DNA from: Jaltomata sinuosa
Taxonomy: Eukaryota; Streptophyta; Magnoliopsida; Solanales; Solanaceae
DNA length: 64,000 bases
Direction: 5' to 3'
Assembly (NCBI GenBank): GCA_003996215.1
Contig: QJPP01003120.1
Location: 124,001-188,000 of the forward strand
This document shows, one piece after another, positions 34,891-45,381 of the stretch. The notes below the pieces were generated by a model. The model searched no databases. It saw nothing but the letters and a program-made list of their open reading frames with translations, and was not told the DNA's origin. A program made the translations under genes and the position numbers. The stretch's first letter is position 1; each line of letters opens with the position of its first letter.

Positions 34891-35792
34891 CTCTGTCATG
34901 ACCCAAAATTGAGTCATGATGGTGCCTACATAACTCCCCAATAGGCAAGCCAACCCAAATATATGGAAGGTAAATATAGCAGTTTAAATAAATGAAGTGA
35001 AAGAAAAATATAAAGGAAATAGGTCCAATAGAATAGATACAAACCAACTGTAATAAATATATAAAAATGGCCCTAAAGGGACCAAAAAGAAAAGGCATAC
35101 ACAAGAATCAACTCGGACCTAGTGTCACCGGTACAAGAGCATCTAAAGTATGGAGTAGCTATACAATAGACTCTGTCTATCAAAAATACAAATATTGATA
35201 GAATAATAGATGGAAAGCAGTAAAAGTATCCAAGACATCGGGAGCTCACCATGATCCAAACAACAGCTGGCCTCGAATGATAAGAGGATCAACAAGGGTG
35301 GCTCGTACTAGGTGTTGCATTAGAAAAGGATGTAGAGTGTAGTATGAGTACCAAAACAATGGGTACTCAGTAGGCATCATAGGCTGATCGAGCATAGAAA
35401 GATAATATATAATATAAATTACAAGAAAGTAGGCTAACTACAGGGATTCACCTAAATCTAGTTATAAAATAGAAAATCAAACTAACTGGGATAGAAAAGA
35501 AGAAGGTAACAATAATAATTAATATAGCAACATACAATCCAAGTAAACTCAAGTTGATGCAATGCAATGGGGGATAATGTGATGCATGAGTGTATAACAC
35601 TAAAAAGAGTAAAAACCCAGTATCTATTACCCTGGGGCTCCCACAATTTAACCTCAGGCTCATCAACAAATGCATAAAAGTAAAACCTGGATATGTGATC
35701 GTCGGGGCACCCAGAATCAAACATCAAGCTCGTCAACAAAAAAGTAAATGGAGAAAAGGTCCAAGAGCATCACTTGGACCGGCATAAAAGTA

Positions 35793-36030
35793 CTCCATCT
35801 GTCCCACTTTCTATGACTCACTTTCTTTTTTAGTCAGTCCCAAAAAGAATGACACATTTCTATATTTATTAACAATTTAAATTTAAAATAGTCAATTACT
35901 CTTAAAGAAATGATTTACTGCCACACAAATATCTAAGATTTATTTTAGACCACAAGTTTCAAAAGTCTTCCTTTCTTTCTTAAAGTCAGTGCCAAGTCAA
36001 ACTAGGTCATATAAAATGGGACGGAGGGAG
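35793..36030. mobile_element. Stowaway-type MITE, 238 bp
   Basis: It has terminal inverted repeats (ctccatctgtcccac at the left, gtgggacg-like tgggacggagggag at the right) and is flanked by TA on both sides (35791-35792 and 36031-36032). LTR A at 19559-19580 has the same flanking wording, cataaaagTAgtactttt, without the insertion. Stowaway MITEs are non-coding and moved by Tc1/mariner transposases. Terminal CTCCCTCCGTCCCA is the plant Stowaway signature. Confidence 0.9.
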
Positions 36031-37299
36031 TAGTACTTTTCCTTTCCTTTCCAAAATCAGTAGTAAAACAAAGATAGCTTCTTTAAAATCCAAAAATTAT
36101 GATAATTATAGTAAACCTCAAGTTTGAACTAAAAACCTCAAAAATCTTTCTTTTCAGTACCGCTAGGTATGTGGATGCAATATGAGCATGTAAAGTTCCA
36201 AATCCAAAAAATATTTCACACTACAAGGCAAATCAGGGTAAAGCACCCTCCAACCAAGTGAACTGACCTGGAACTCCATCCAATTCGTGTTATGGCCTCA
36301 GGCCCACAGTTATACACAACCATAAAATAAAGCGGAAAGAAATGGAAAAAAACTATAAAAATAACTAAAAGCAACTACTCTACCTCTAAAACCTCCTAAA
36401 AGAATACTAAGGATTCTACGCTAGCCACAATAAATCTACAATCCTCTAAACTAAGGATAACAGTAATAATTCTAATTTATGATCTGAAATGGCCAATTAA
36501 TTACAAATTACAGGATCTAAGCCTAATTCTACCTAAAATCCAATTTAACATTCCAGTAACATTTAAGATATAAAATCTAACTAAACTCAGTCTAGAAAAG
36601 TAAACCATAACCTACTTCAGGGCCGAACTGCAAACACGAACCGCCACGCGTGTGCCTTCTCACCTCTGAATAGCCTCAGAAAGCTGCCACACTTTTATAA
36701 ACACATTCTAGATGTCAATACGAGAAGAATGACACCCATATTACTATATGGAAAATTAGGCCAGAAATTGGGTCAGAAAATGACCCTCGAAGCCCGTGAA
36801 ATGAAAGAGAAAATAAAATTTACAATCATGTTCGCAAAGGTTAAGAAACCCATGCCCAAAAGTTGAATGTGGATGGGACTTGTTTAGGGGCCCAAAGCAG
36901 CTCCGAAGTCCTACTAGTTCAATGAGAATTGTAAAGAAAGAATAACAGAATTTAACAAACAAATCTTACCAATAGAAGTTGGGAAATCGATCACGGACCA
37001 AGAATTATCCACCCCAATGATCTGGAATTAGTCCACAAGAAATTGGAGCTTAGAAGCTCAAGAAAATGGTAGAAAATTTCTTTAGGGAAACTTTGAAATG
37101 AAATGGAGAAGAAGAGAGATTTAGAGGCGGAAACTTACCAGATTTGGATGCAAGAAATGACCACGGACCAGAACCACAATCACCACCAAGCTTGGTAAAT
37201 CAGAGTTGTGGGAATGAAGGTTTAGAGTTCTAATTTAATGGAGAAAAATGAGTTTGAATAGAGTTGGAAATGAGGTGAAAATTTAGAAGGGTGGCCAGC

Positions 37300-37480
37300 T
37301 TATAGCTATAAGCGCCCAGATGCAGGGGCGCTCATGCAGGCGCAGGCGCGTGCATCCCACAGCGTCCAGGCGTCGCAGGAGCACACGCCAGAGACTGTCA
37401 AGGTGATGCAAGTACGCTGCCTTGCTAGTGCACAGGCAAGCGCTGGAGCTCCAGTGCAGGCACGGCCAAGTGCCCGCCAT
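37300..37480. repeat. GC-rich island of CAGGCGCG-like words in LTR B
   Basis: Words gcgcccagatgcaggggcg, gcaggcgcaggcgcg, cacagcgtccaggcgtcgc and ccagtgcaggcacggcc fill about 180 bases. It is homologous to 29830-30040, but the word order differs in places. Confidence 0.7.
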
Positions 37481-38191
37481 GGCGCCATACTAGCAACCAA
37501 CAGCAACAAGCTACAGTCAAGGCTAGAATTTTCAGTGGATAAACACCCGAGAATGCATCTGGGTCCCACGAACACAAAAGAGCTAAGCTATTCGACTAAA
37601 AATGGCATTCTAGACTCAATGGAATTGAAAAAAATCCCAACAGAGTTTGATTTAACAAAATACGGACCCCACGCCTAAATCCAACTATTGGCCAACCTTT
37701 TCCAAAACAAAATCCAAAGGCCAAAAACAATTCTGAAAGCCTTGGGACCCAAACCAAAGGTCCCTCTAGCCCAAAGTCAACATTCCAGAGCTAACAGTAC
37801 TGACGAAATTCCCATTCGAGGTTGTTTTCTCTGAATGTTGACCAAAGTCAACCATATAAGTTAAACTGGCCTGAAAACACAAAACCCCAGACAAAAACAA
37901 ACCAAAATCTCCTAGACCCCAACCAAGGGTCCCACTAGACCAAAATCCCTACTCTGGAGCTAACAAAACTGTTGGAATTCAATTCTGAGCATATTTACCA
38001 AGAAAGTTGACCGAAGTTAAAGATTTCCTAAGTTCCATTTATAAAGTAGGGAAATGGTCATAGTAACCTAATGAATGGCCCAGGCACTGAACTGTTAGTC
38101 TTAGCAAGTCATAAATGACCTGTAGCCTCTATAGGAAAGATCAAATATGGAAAAGCATGAAAAATAGAAAATAACCTGGAAGGTCATTACA

Positions 38192-38366
38192 AATTTTCTA
38201 CCAGATAACCTAAAGACATGAGTACAACTCCCCCTAGGCAATAGGGACGTCAGTATGAATGAATGTACTAAATATGTAAGGCGACAAATAACAGAAACAA
38301 CCCAACCCAAAATTGAAACAATAATATAAAGGTAGTCAAAACAGAAAAAATACCAACATCTCAGCT
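38192..38366. other. Target remnant left of the plus-strand chromovirus
   Basis: The segment carries LTR-like wording (gaatgtactaaatatgtaagg, acaaataacagaaac). Its last five bases, CAGCT at 38362-38366, are one side of the target-site duplication. The other side is CAGCC at 51330-51334, so 51335 onwards continues this sequence. Confidence 0.6.
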
Positions 38367-40539
38367 CGTAACACCCCAAAATTTGATTCAGCTTTTAAAC
38401 TTAGAATCTCATAAATTTTTATCTTTCTAGGATTTATGAGTCCAAACCATAGGATGTGGTTTGAATCATGAGTCGTGAAATAAACTTATGGTTTAAGTCG
38501 GAATATCAACCTCTGGACAGAGAACCACGAATAGATTGTATAGACCGTAGTTTCAACTACAAACTGTCCTGTTGACTCGTGGAATCAAACCTGAGAACTG
38601 ACTATTTCCCCAAGAACCACGAGTGGGTTCTATCGATTGTAGTTCATTCTACGGACCATACTGTTCACTCGTAGAACTTGATCTTAGGTCTGCTTATTTC
38701 TCAAGGAACTACGAATGGGATTACAGAATGTAGTTTATTCTATGGCCTATCATGGTGAATTATGGAATGAAATCTGCAGATGATCATTTTGGTCAGGAAC
38801 TACGAGTGGAAACCACGAGTAGTTGTTCAATCTACGGCTCATGGATTACACCCGTGATCCCTAAAGTTGAGATTTTTAATAGTTTTTTCTAATTAATTCC
38901 CAGAGGTATTTTTGTACCTACCCACCCTTTTAACTCTTAAGTGATGTCTTTTTGACCACTTTTAGTAGGGTTTCTACTCCTATTAGCTGAAGTCTCTCAT
39001 TATTCCTCATTCATCTACCAAAAGAGGAAAAGAACTCTTTCAAGCTCCAAGTTCAAGTCTCTATTTCTCTTCACCCTAGATCTAGCAAGCTTCAATCAGG
39101 TATGTGGGTATTCAACAAGGGATCCTTTTACCCTTGTGCCCAAAACCCCAAACTTTTACTTTGATCTTTCAAGTTATGAAGTTAGGGTTCTTACCCAAAT
39201 TGGGGAAAACTTATAGGTTCACTTTTAAAGCATCAATTCATGGTTTCTCATCACTTATCTATAATTTATTTGAAGTTCCTTAGTTAATTTCAAAAGCCCA
39301 TGCATTAAAGATGATTTCTAGCATGATTCCATTGAATTGTATATTTTCAAGTGAAATTTGGAATGTTTAGATACCATGAACTTATGTATTTATGAAATTG
39401 CATGCCTGATTCTTCAAGCTATGGATTTAGAAAGTAAAGTATATTTTGAATTATGGCTATGCTAAGTTTTAAGACTTATGAATTGAAATTGCATGACATC
39501 AGATATGTCTTTATGATTTTTCAATAATTTTGGACATCAGATATGCCCCTATGTTTTATGAAAGGTTTGGGATCTATATATGACTACCTAAGCTATGAAC
39601 AGATTTGACATCAGATATTTCATAGTTATGATTAGTTTTGGCATCAGATATGCCCCCATTATTATATGAGCTCTATGTATGTTTTTAAGAGTAGTATTTA
39701 GCACCGAGTTGGACGGGGTGAGAGTACCCTTAGTCCCTGAACTACGTACCCCATAGGTTCATAAGTCCCCTCTGTTGGGCATTAGATTTAGTGATAATGC
39801 CACAGTTATGCCTTTATACCCTAGTAAGGCATATTGGGTCCTCTCGATGGGGCAGATACATCGAATTCCATGTAGCTCACATGGTCTATGTCAGTTAAGA
39901 TAACCTCCCACAGAAACAGTTTCAACTTTTAAAATGTATTTGACTCTTGCTCAGTTTTCAGACTTACTACTTATGATTATGTTTTTAGCTTATGATATTG
40001 CATTGAGTTATTTATATTACAGTTTTACCGTTAAAGCATGATATTAGTTTCTATAACATATCTAGCATGTTTACTTCAGTTTTTGCATATCTCACATATT
40101 CAGTACATCCTATAGTACTGACGCATATTTTGTGTTGCATCCTCTTGATGATGCAGATTCAGGTTTCCTTCCTCAAACACATGGCTAGAGATCGTAGGGC
40201 ACTCAACTTGTGTTGGTGAGTCATAATCTCCTGAGGACCAGTTCTTGAGCTTAGCTTATTATCGTCCTTTTAGTATTTAGAGTTAGTTGGGGTCTTATCC
40301 AAGTAACTCCTTATGTCATATTTAGAGGCTTTTGAGACATAGATTGTGTTCGATCTCTCTTTCAGATTATGTTTTATCTTGACTTTATCATATATGGATT
40401 AGTTTGCCTAGCTTCTCAATTATGCTTCTTTTATGTTCTCTTACGACTATATGAGTTATACTATGACCAAGGGTTAACTTGGGGCACTTGTGGTCCCAGG
40501 TCCCGTGTTATATCTAAGGGGTAGCCTCGAGGCATGAAA
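38367..40539 (+). repeat. 5' LTR of the plus-strand chromovirus
   Basis: It starts CGTAACACCCC (consensus TGTAACACCCC) and ends GGCATGAAA (consensus GGCGTGACA). Its word array is at 38455-38870. A donor-like CAG|GTATGTGGG is at 39099/39100, with acceptor-like gatgatgcag ending at 40156. It is the partner of 49212-51329. Confidence 0.9.
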
Positions 40540-40543
40540 AACA

Positions 40544-40561
40544 TGGCATCAGAGCCTCAGG
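40544..40561 (+). other. Primer binding site, initiator tRNA-Met type
   Basis: The sequence tggcatcagagcctcagg follows the LTR by four bases. It differs from TGGTATCAGAGC at one position. Confidence 0.8.
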
Positions 40562-40750
40562 TTCAAGATTCCTAGGGTGTCCAAAAGCCACATTGAGTAG
40601 AGTCTCTTTCATATGTGTGAAGCACGCCACACTTATAAGGGGGTAGCTACGAGGTGTCTTAAGAAAAACTTCACTTCTTTCATGATCAATATTGTGCGAT
40701 AGAGTTTAGCTATATTACTCCTCTAATCCATTCTTTATGCATTTCAGATT

Positions 40751-41900
40751 ATGCCTCCTCGCCATGCCATGACTTGCAGAGCCGCTAGAAATACTAACCC
40801 TCCGATTCCCGACCCCGAGGTTAATAATGCAGAGTTCAAAAATTCCATTCATATACTAGCTCATACTATGGCTGCTCAGGCCAATTAGTAGGCGTCTATC
40901 CCCATCCACCCTCAAGGTGGAGTAGTAGCCCGAGTTTGAGATTTCACACATAAATCCACCTGCATTCTTGGGTTTGAAAGTTGGTGAGGATCCGCTAAAT
41001 TTCATGGATGAGGTGAAGAAGATCTTGGATGTGATGTAAGTGGTTGGTGTTGAGGGTGTTGATCTAGCTTCCTATCAGCTCAAGGATGTAGCTCATATTT
41101 GGTAGACTCAGTGGAAGGATGCTAGGGCTAGAGACATGATCCCTATAACTTGGGAGTGCTTCGAGAAGGCTTTCCTTGATTGGTTCTTCCCTAGAGAGTT
41201 GAGGCAAGCTAATGCCGAAGAGTTTTTAAATTTGAGGCAGGAATCTATGTCGGTTCAGGAATATGGGTTGAGGTTCACTCAGCTTTCTAGGTATGATCCT
41301 TCAATGGTGGCTGCTCCACAGGATCAGATGAGTAAGTACATTTATGGAGTTTCAGATTTGGTAAAGAAGGAGTACAGGTCTTCTATGCTTTTGAGTGACA
41401 TGAATATTTCTAGACTTATGACTCATCCTCACCAGATTGAGGAAGATGGAAAGAGAAAACAAGAGGGTCAGGTCTGAGAGTTCTGAGTTTAGCCATTAGA
41501 GGTACGGAGGTGGACATAACTCTTTATTTAAGAAGAAATCATCAGGACCCATTCATTCTTTAGATAGTTCTCCTACCCAGGCTTCCAGGCCTCGTCATGA
41601 TCAGACTGGTAGAGGATCAGGTTCCTATTCATAGGGAAGTATTGCAAAGGGAACTCCTTACCTTACCTGCAACAGATATGATAAAAGTCACCCCGGTGAG
41701 TGTTTCGCTGGTAGAGAGGCATGTTTTAGATATGGTCAGGTTGGACACAAGATTAAGGATTGCCCTTCAGCTAAGAAGGTTCAGGGATATAGTAGGACTC
41801 AGTCTGCTCAAGCAGCCCCAGGAGGTCGACCGGCCCAGCAGGCTTCTAGTTCTGGTGATGGTCAGTGCCAGAACTGCCTTTATGCCATGTCCTCTCGCCA
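40751..41900 (+). pseudogene. gag: gag of the plus-strand chromovirus
   Basis: The likely start is at 40751 (MPPRHAMTCRAARNTNPPI), with a stop after about 45 codons. After a frameshift, another frame gives GEDPLNFMDEVKKILDVM, SYQLKDVAHIW and, from 41136, MIPITWECFEKAFLDWFF, RELRQANAEEFLNLRQESM and SVQEYGLRFTQLSRYDP up to a stop at 41475. The nucleocapsid part continues in other frames: RYDKSHPGECFAGREACFRY and GQVGHKIKDCPSAKKVQG. The second Cys of the zinc knuckle is Tyr. Capsid wording is close to that of the minus-strand chromovirus gag, which supports a shared family. Confidence 0.85.
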
Positions 41901-41934
41901 GGACTAGGAGAGTTCACCGGATGTTATTACTAGA

Positions 41935-43250
41935 ATGTTAAAATTCTTCTCTCTCGATGTGTATGCTTTATTGGACCGTGGTGCCTTCTTATCTTTTGTG
42001 ACCGCTTATATTGCTTGCAAGTTTGAAATTTGCCCTGAAAAGCATTTAGAACCCTTTTGTGTTTCTACTCTTGTTGGTGAGTTAGTCCTAGCCAAAAGAA
42101 TCTACCAAAATTTCCCTATCTCAGTCCTTTATAGAGTCACTTTAGTGGATCTAGTAGAGTTAAAGATGACTGATTTTGATGTTATTCTTGGTATGGATTG
42201 GTTGTATGCATGTTATGCCTCAGTTGATTGTCGTACTCGAGTTGTTAGTTTCAAGTTCCCAAATGAACCTGTCTTAGAGTGGCAGAGTAGTCCTCTATCC
42301 TCAAAGGGTCATTTCATATCTTATCTTAAGGCTAGGAAAATGATTTATAAGGGTTATGTCTATCATATAGTTTGGGTTATAGACACGAAGTATGAGACCC
42401 CATCTCTCCTGTCAGTCCTTATTCTGAATGAGTTTCCCGAAGTGTTTCTCAAAGATTTGCCCGAAGTCCCTCCCGAGCAGGAGATCGACTTTGGTATAGA
42501 TCTTTTTCCAGATATGCATCCTATCTCTATTTCTCCTTATAGGATGGATCCTTTGGAGCTTAAGAAATTGAAGGATCGGTTGGAAGACCTCCTTGATAAG
42601 GGTTTCATTCGACCTAGCATATCTCCATGGGGTGCTCCAGTTCTATTCGTGCGAATTAAAAATGGTTCCCTCAGAATGTGTATTGACAACCGTCAGTTGA
42701 ACAGGGTCACAATCAAGAATAAGTATTCTATTCCTAGAATTGATGACTTATTTGATCAGCTTCAGGGTGCCAGTTACTTCTCCAAGATTGACCTTAGATC
42801 CGATTATCATCAGCTCTATGTTCGAGAGTGTGACATTTTGAAGACGGCATTCAGAACTCGGTATGGTCATTATGAATTGGTGGTTATGTCTTTTTGACTA
42901 ACGAATGCTCCTGCAGCTTTTATATATTTGATGACCATGTGTTCAAACAGTATTTAGACATATTTGTGATTGTTTTCATTGATGATATTCTTATCGATTC
43001 TCGGAGTAAGGAGGAGAATGCGGACCATTTGAGAGTTGTGTTACAAACTCTCAAGAATCGACAACTATTTACTAAGTTTAGCAAGTGTGAGTTTTGGATG
43101 CAGTCTGTTGCTTATTTGGGTCATATTGTGACTATAGATGGTATTTGAGTTAATTCTCAAAAGATTGAGGCAGTAAAGAACTGTCCTAGACCCACTTCCT
43201 TGTCTAATATTAGGAGCTTTTTGGTTTGGCTGGTTACTACAGGAGATTTA
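41935..43250 (+). pseudogene. pol: Protease and reverse transcriptase of the plus-strand chromovirus
   Basis: One open frame of 320 codons (41935-42897) spans both domains. In the protease, DTGAS reads DRGAF, so the catalytic Asp is kept but its neighbours are changed. ILGMDWLYACYASVDCRTRV follows. RT shows VPPEQEIDFGIDLF, PYRMDPLELKKLK, FIRPSISPWGAPVLFV, LRMCIDNRQLNRVTIKN and FSKIDLRSDYHQLYVRE. GGA has become TGA in MSF-stop-LTNAP. A frameshift near 42935 leads to VIVFIDDILIDSRSKEE, with the catalytic FIDD at 42975-42986, and LGHIVTIDGI. Both catalytic Asp are intact. Further stops and shifts lie at 43150-43330. Confidence 0.9.
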
Positions 43251-43329
43251 TAAAAGGGTTTTCTTCTATTGTTGCCCCATTGACACCGTTGACTTAAAAG
43301 AAGGTTAAATTTAGTGATCTGATCTATGT

Positions 43330-43860
43330 GAGAAGAACTTTCAGGAATTGAAGACTAGATTGACCACAGCTTCAGTGTTGGCTCTACCTGAGGGCTTAGA
43401 TGGCTTTCTTGTGTATTGTGATGCTTCTAGGATTGGTTTGAGTTGTATTTTGATGCAACATGGTAAGATGATTTTTTATGCTTCTAGACAGCTTAAGATT
43501 CATGAGAAGAACTACCCTACTCATGATCTTGAGTTGGCGACCGTGGTTTTTGCTTTGAAGATTTGGATACACTATTTTTATGGTGTTCATGTAGATGTAA
43601 TCACCGATCATAAGAGTTTTCAGTATGTGTTCACTCAAAAGGAACTAAATCTTCATCAATGGAGATGGCTTGAGCTTCTTAAAGATTATGATATGAGTGT
43701 GCTTTACCATCCGGGTAAGGCCAATATAGTGGCGGATGCACTTAGTAGGTTGTCTATGGGTAGTGTATCTTTGGTTGAGGACAAAATGAAGGAATTGGCC
43801 AAGGATGTTCATCGACTTGCTCGATTAGGAGAGATGGTGCAGTCCATCAGGAAAGGGTAG
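43330..43860 (+). pseudogene. pol: RNase H of the plus-strand chromovirus (open over 170 codons)
   Basis: The frame 43348-43860 is uninterrupted and contains KTRLTTASVLALPEGLDGF, VYCDASRIGLSCILMQHGK (first catalytic Asp), YPTHDLELATVVFALKIW (Glu), VDVITDHKSFQYVF (Asp) and YHPGKANIVADALSRLSMG. The residues of the D-E-D-D site are present. It is a gypsy-type RNase H and ends in the tether toward integrase. It is only a fragment of a broken polyprotein, so I call it a pseudogene despite the open frame. Confidence 0.85.
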
Positions 43861-43879
43861 AGGTTTTCTCCCAAAGGAG

Positions 43880-44245
43880 AGATGGTGTGCTTTGATATCA
43901 CGGTCGATTGTGTGTTCCTGACATAGATAGGTTGAGACAGCTGATTTTGACAGAGGCTCATAGATCTAGGTATTCTATTTACCCCGGTTCCACCAAGATG
44001 TACCTTGACCTATGAAAAGTCTATTGGTGGAATGAAATGAAGAGGGACATAGTAGGTTTCATAGCTAAGTGTCCCAACTATCAGCAAGTAAAAGTAGAGC
44101 ATTAACGATCGGGTGGTATGACTCAGGATATTGATCTTCCTACTTGGAAGTGGGAAGCGATCAATATGGACTTCATTACTGGTTTGCCTCGTACTCGTAG
44201 GCCACACGATTCTATTTGAGTATTTATCGACAGGATGACTAAGTC
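43880..44245 (+). pseudogene. pol: Integrase, N-terminal half (left of the insertion)
   Basis: Readable pieces are TEAHRSRYSIYPGSTKMYL, WWNEMKRDIVGFIAKCPNY and QQVKVEH, then TQDIDLPTWKWEAINMDFIT (first catalytic Asp) and TRRPHDSI, then FIDRMTKS at the break. The second Cys of the zinc site is Tyr (CPNY instead of CPNC). Stops interrupt at three or more places. The reading resumes at 48001 with HFLAVKTTDQ. Confidence 0.85.
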
Positions 44246-44271
44246 TGTAACACCCCAGTTTTGGATTAGAA

Positions 44272-44314
44272 GTCCCACATCAGCAAAAGATAGGAGAGAT
44301 GCTGGGTATATAAG
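44272..44314 (+). promoter_or_regulatory. Plant snRNA-type USE and TATA box
   Basis: GTCCCACATCA (44272-44282) matches the Upstream Sequence Element RTCCCACATCG of plant snRNA genes at 10 of 11 positions. TATATAAG follows at 44307-44314 after 24 bases. In plant snRNA genes that closer spacing goes with RNA polymerase III; polymerase II genes have about ten bases more. No U6 or other snRNA sequence follows: the next 100 bases read tctctagtgacgcattttaa and gtgcgggtctaggcccagag, a wording I associate with small dispersed LTR elements. Function is inferred from motif and spacing only. Confidence 0.5.
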
Positions 44315-45381
44315 TAAGCAGGCCTTACTCTCTAGTGACGCATTTTAAAGCTGTGCGGGTCTAGGCCCAGAGAAGACACACATACATATTTAGTTTCATT
44401 TGAGGGCGAATGTTTCTAAGGGGGAAAGGATGTAATACCTCGGGTGTTTTGAAGTGTCCTTCGTCCCATGTCAAAGGCTTATGAGCCTAAATTTGCAGGC
44501 TTTATTGTAGCATTGTGCGTGACTCAGAAATATTTGATTTAAATTGAAATTTGATAAGAGAATATATTTCTATTGTCTTCCTAAAGTATTTTAAATATTC
44601 ATGAAAAACATCTTTAATTACGATAGATTTGTGTATGTATTTATTTTATATGATCTTTATAATTTGTTAATGTTTTAGCAGAGATATTAAGTCTAGCTAG
44701 GTATGAAAATTATTATTATATTCTATAAAAAAATCAAAAGAGGTATCCACTGCAATGTCACATATACAACAATGGGCAATGTGTATATAATGGTTATTAC
44801 CATGTAATACTAATTATAGTATTTTCTACCTTCCTAATAGTATTATTTAATATGTGATATATGGTTAATGTGAGTAAAATTTGGAAATGGATAAGAAGAA
44901 AATAAAGTGACCCCCACCTACGTGTCATTTTAAAAAGTGAGGAAGCTGTTGGATAGGAATACACATATTTCTACAAAAGTTTCCATAGTTGTGAACATGG
45001 ACCACCACTTTTAAGTTTGTCCATATGTTATCTTAGCTATTAAAGTTCTCTTCATCTTTTCATCTCTCCATGTTCAACGTGAATAATTCAATCAAGAACA
45101 TTGTTGTCGATCTTCATCAAGCTATTGAGATAGAAACGCAGTTAAAACCGTCCCTAAGATTCATCATTGTCGCCTCATGTTTCCAGCTAATTGGGGATTA
45201 CTTTAAGATGAATTAAAGGAAAGAAATTATATGGTTTTGGAAGCTAATTAGGAGGGTAATCGGTAAGCCGTGAGTTCCGATTTTATGTATTAAAAATGAA
45301 TATGCTATGAGTTGAATTGCTGCGAGTTGAAGTGAACGCCTAAGTGCAAATTCGGGGTTGCTTCAAGGAGTGAACGCCAAG

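Larger units (their letters stand above)
30732..34893 (-). mobile_element. Internal region of an old minus-strand gypsy element
   Basis: It lies between LTR A (ending 30731) and LTR B (starting 34894), with a perfect 12-base initiator-Met PBS at 34879-34890. Order on the minus strand is gag (34685 to about 33600), RT relic (33001-32690) and RNase H/IN linker relic (32238-32008). The remainder, 31990-30732, should hold integrase but is too decayed to read. Next to LTR A there is only a weak purine tract, preceded by tttcaaggatgaaag, a damaged form of the inverted repeat seen at other polypurine tracts. By decay this is the oldest coding element in the window. Confidence 0.7.
34894..38191 (-). 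repeat. LTR B: 5' LTR of the minus-strand element, carrying a MITE
   Basis: Plus-strand ends are TGTCATGACCC and AGGTCATTACA. Without the 240-bp MITE insertion it is about 3058 bp. It aligns with LTR A from about 35750 on. It holds the empty target CAACC (36251-36255) for the 9-kb element, the GC island at 37300-37480 and a splice-donor-like CTG|GTAAGTTTC near 37135 on the minus strand. The part 34894-35750 has no counterpart in LTR A. Confidence 0.8.

Noticed and set aside
44307..44430. A U6 or other snRNA gene downstream of the USE/TATA pair
   Set aside because: The sequence after the TATA box does not resemble U6 or any snRNA I recognise, and there is no oligo-T terminator at the right distance. 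Only the promoter-like motif is reported.
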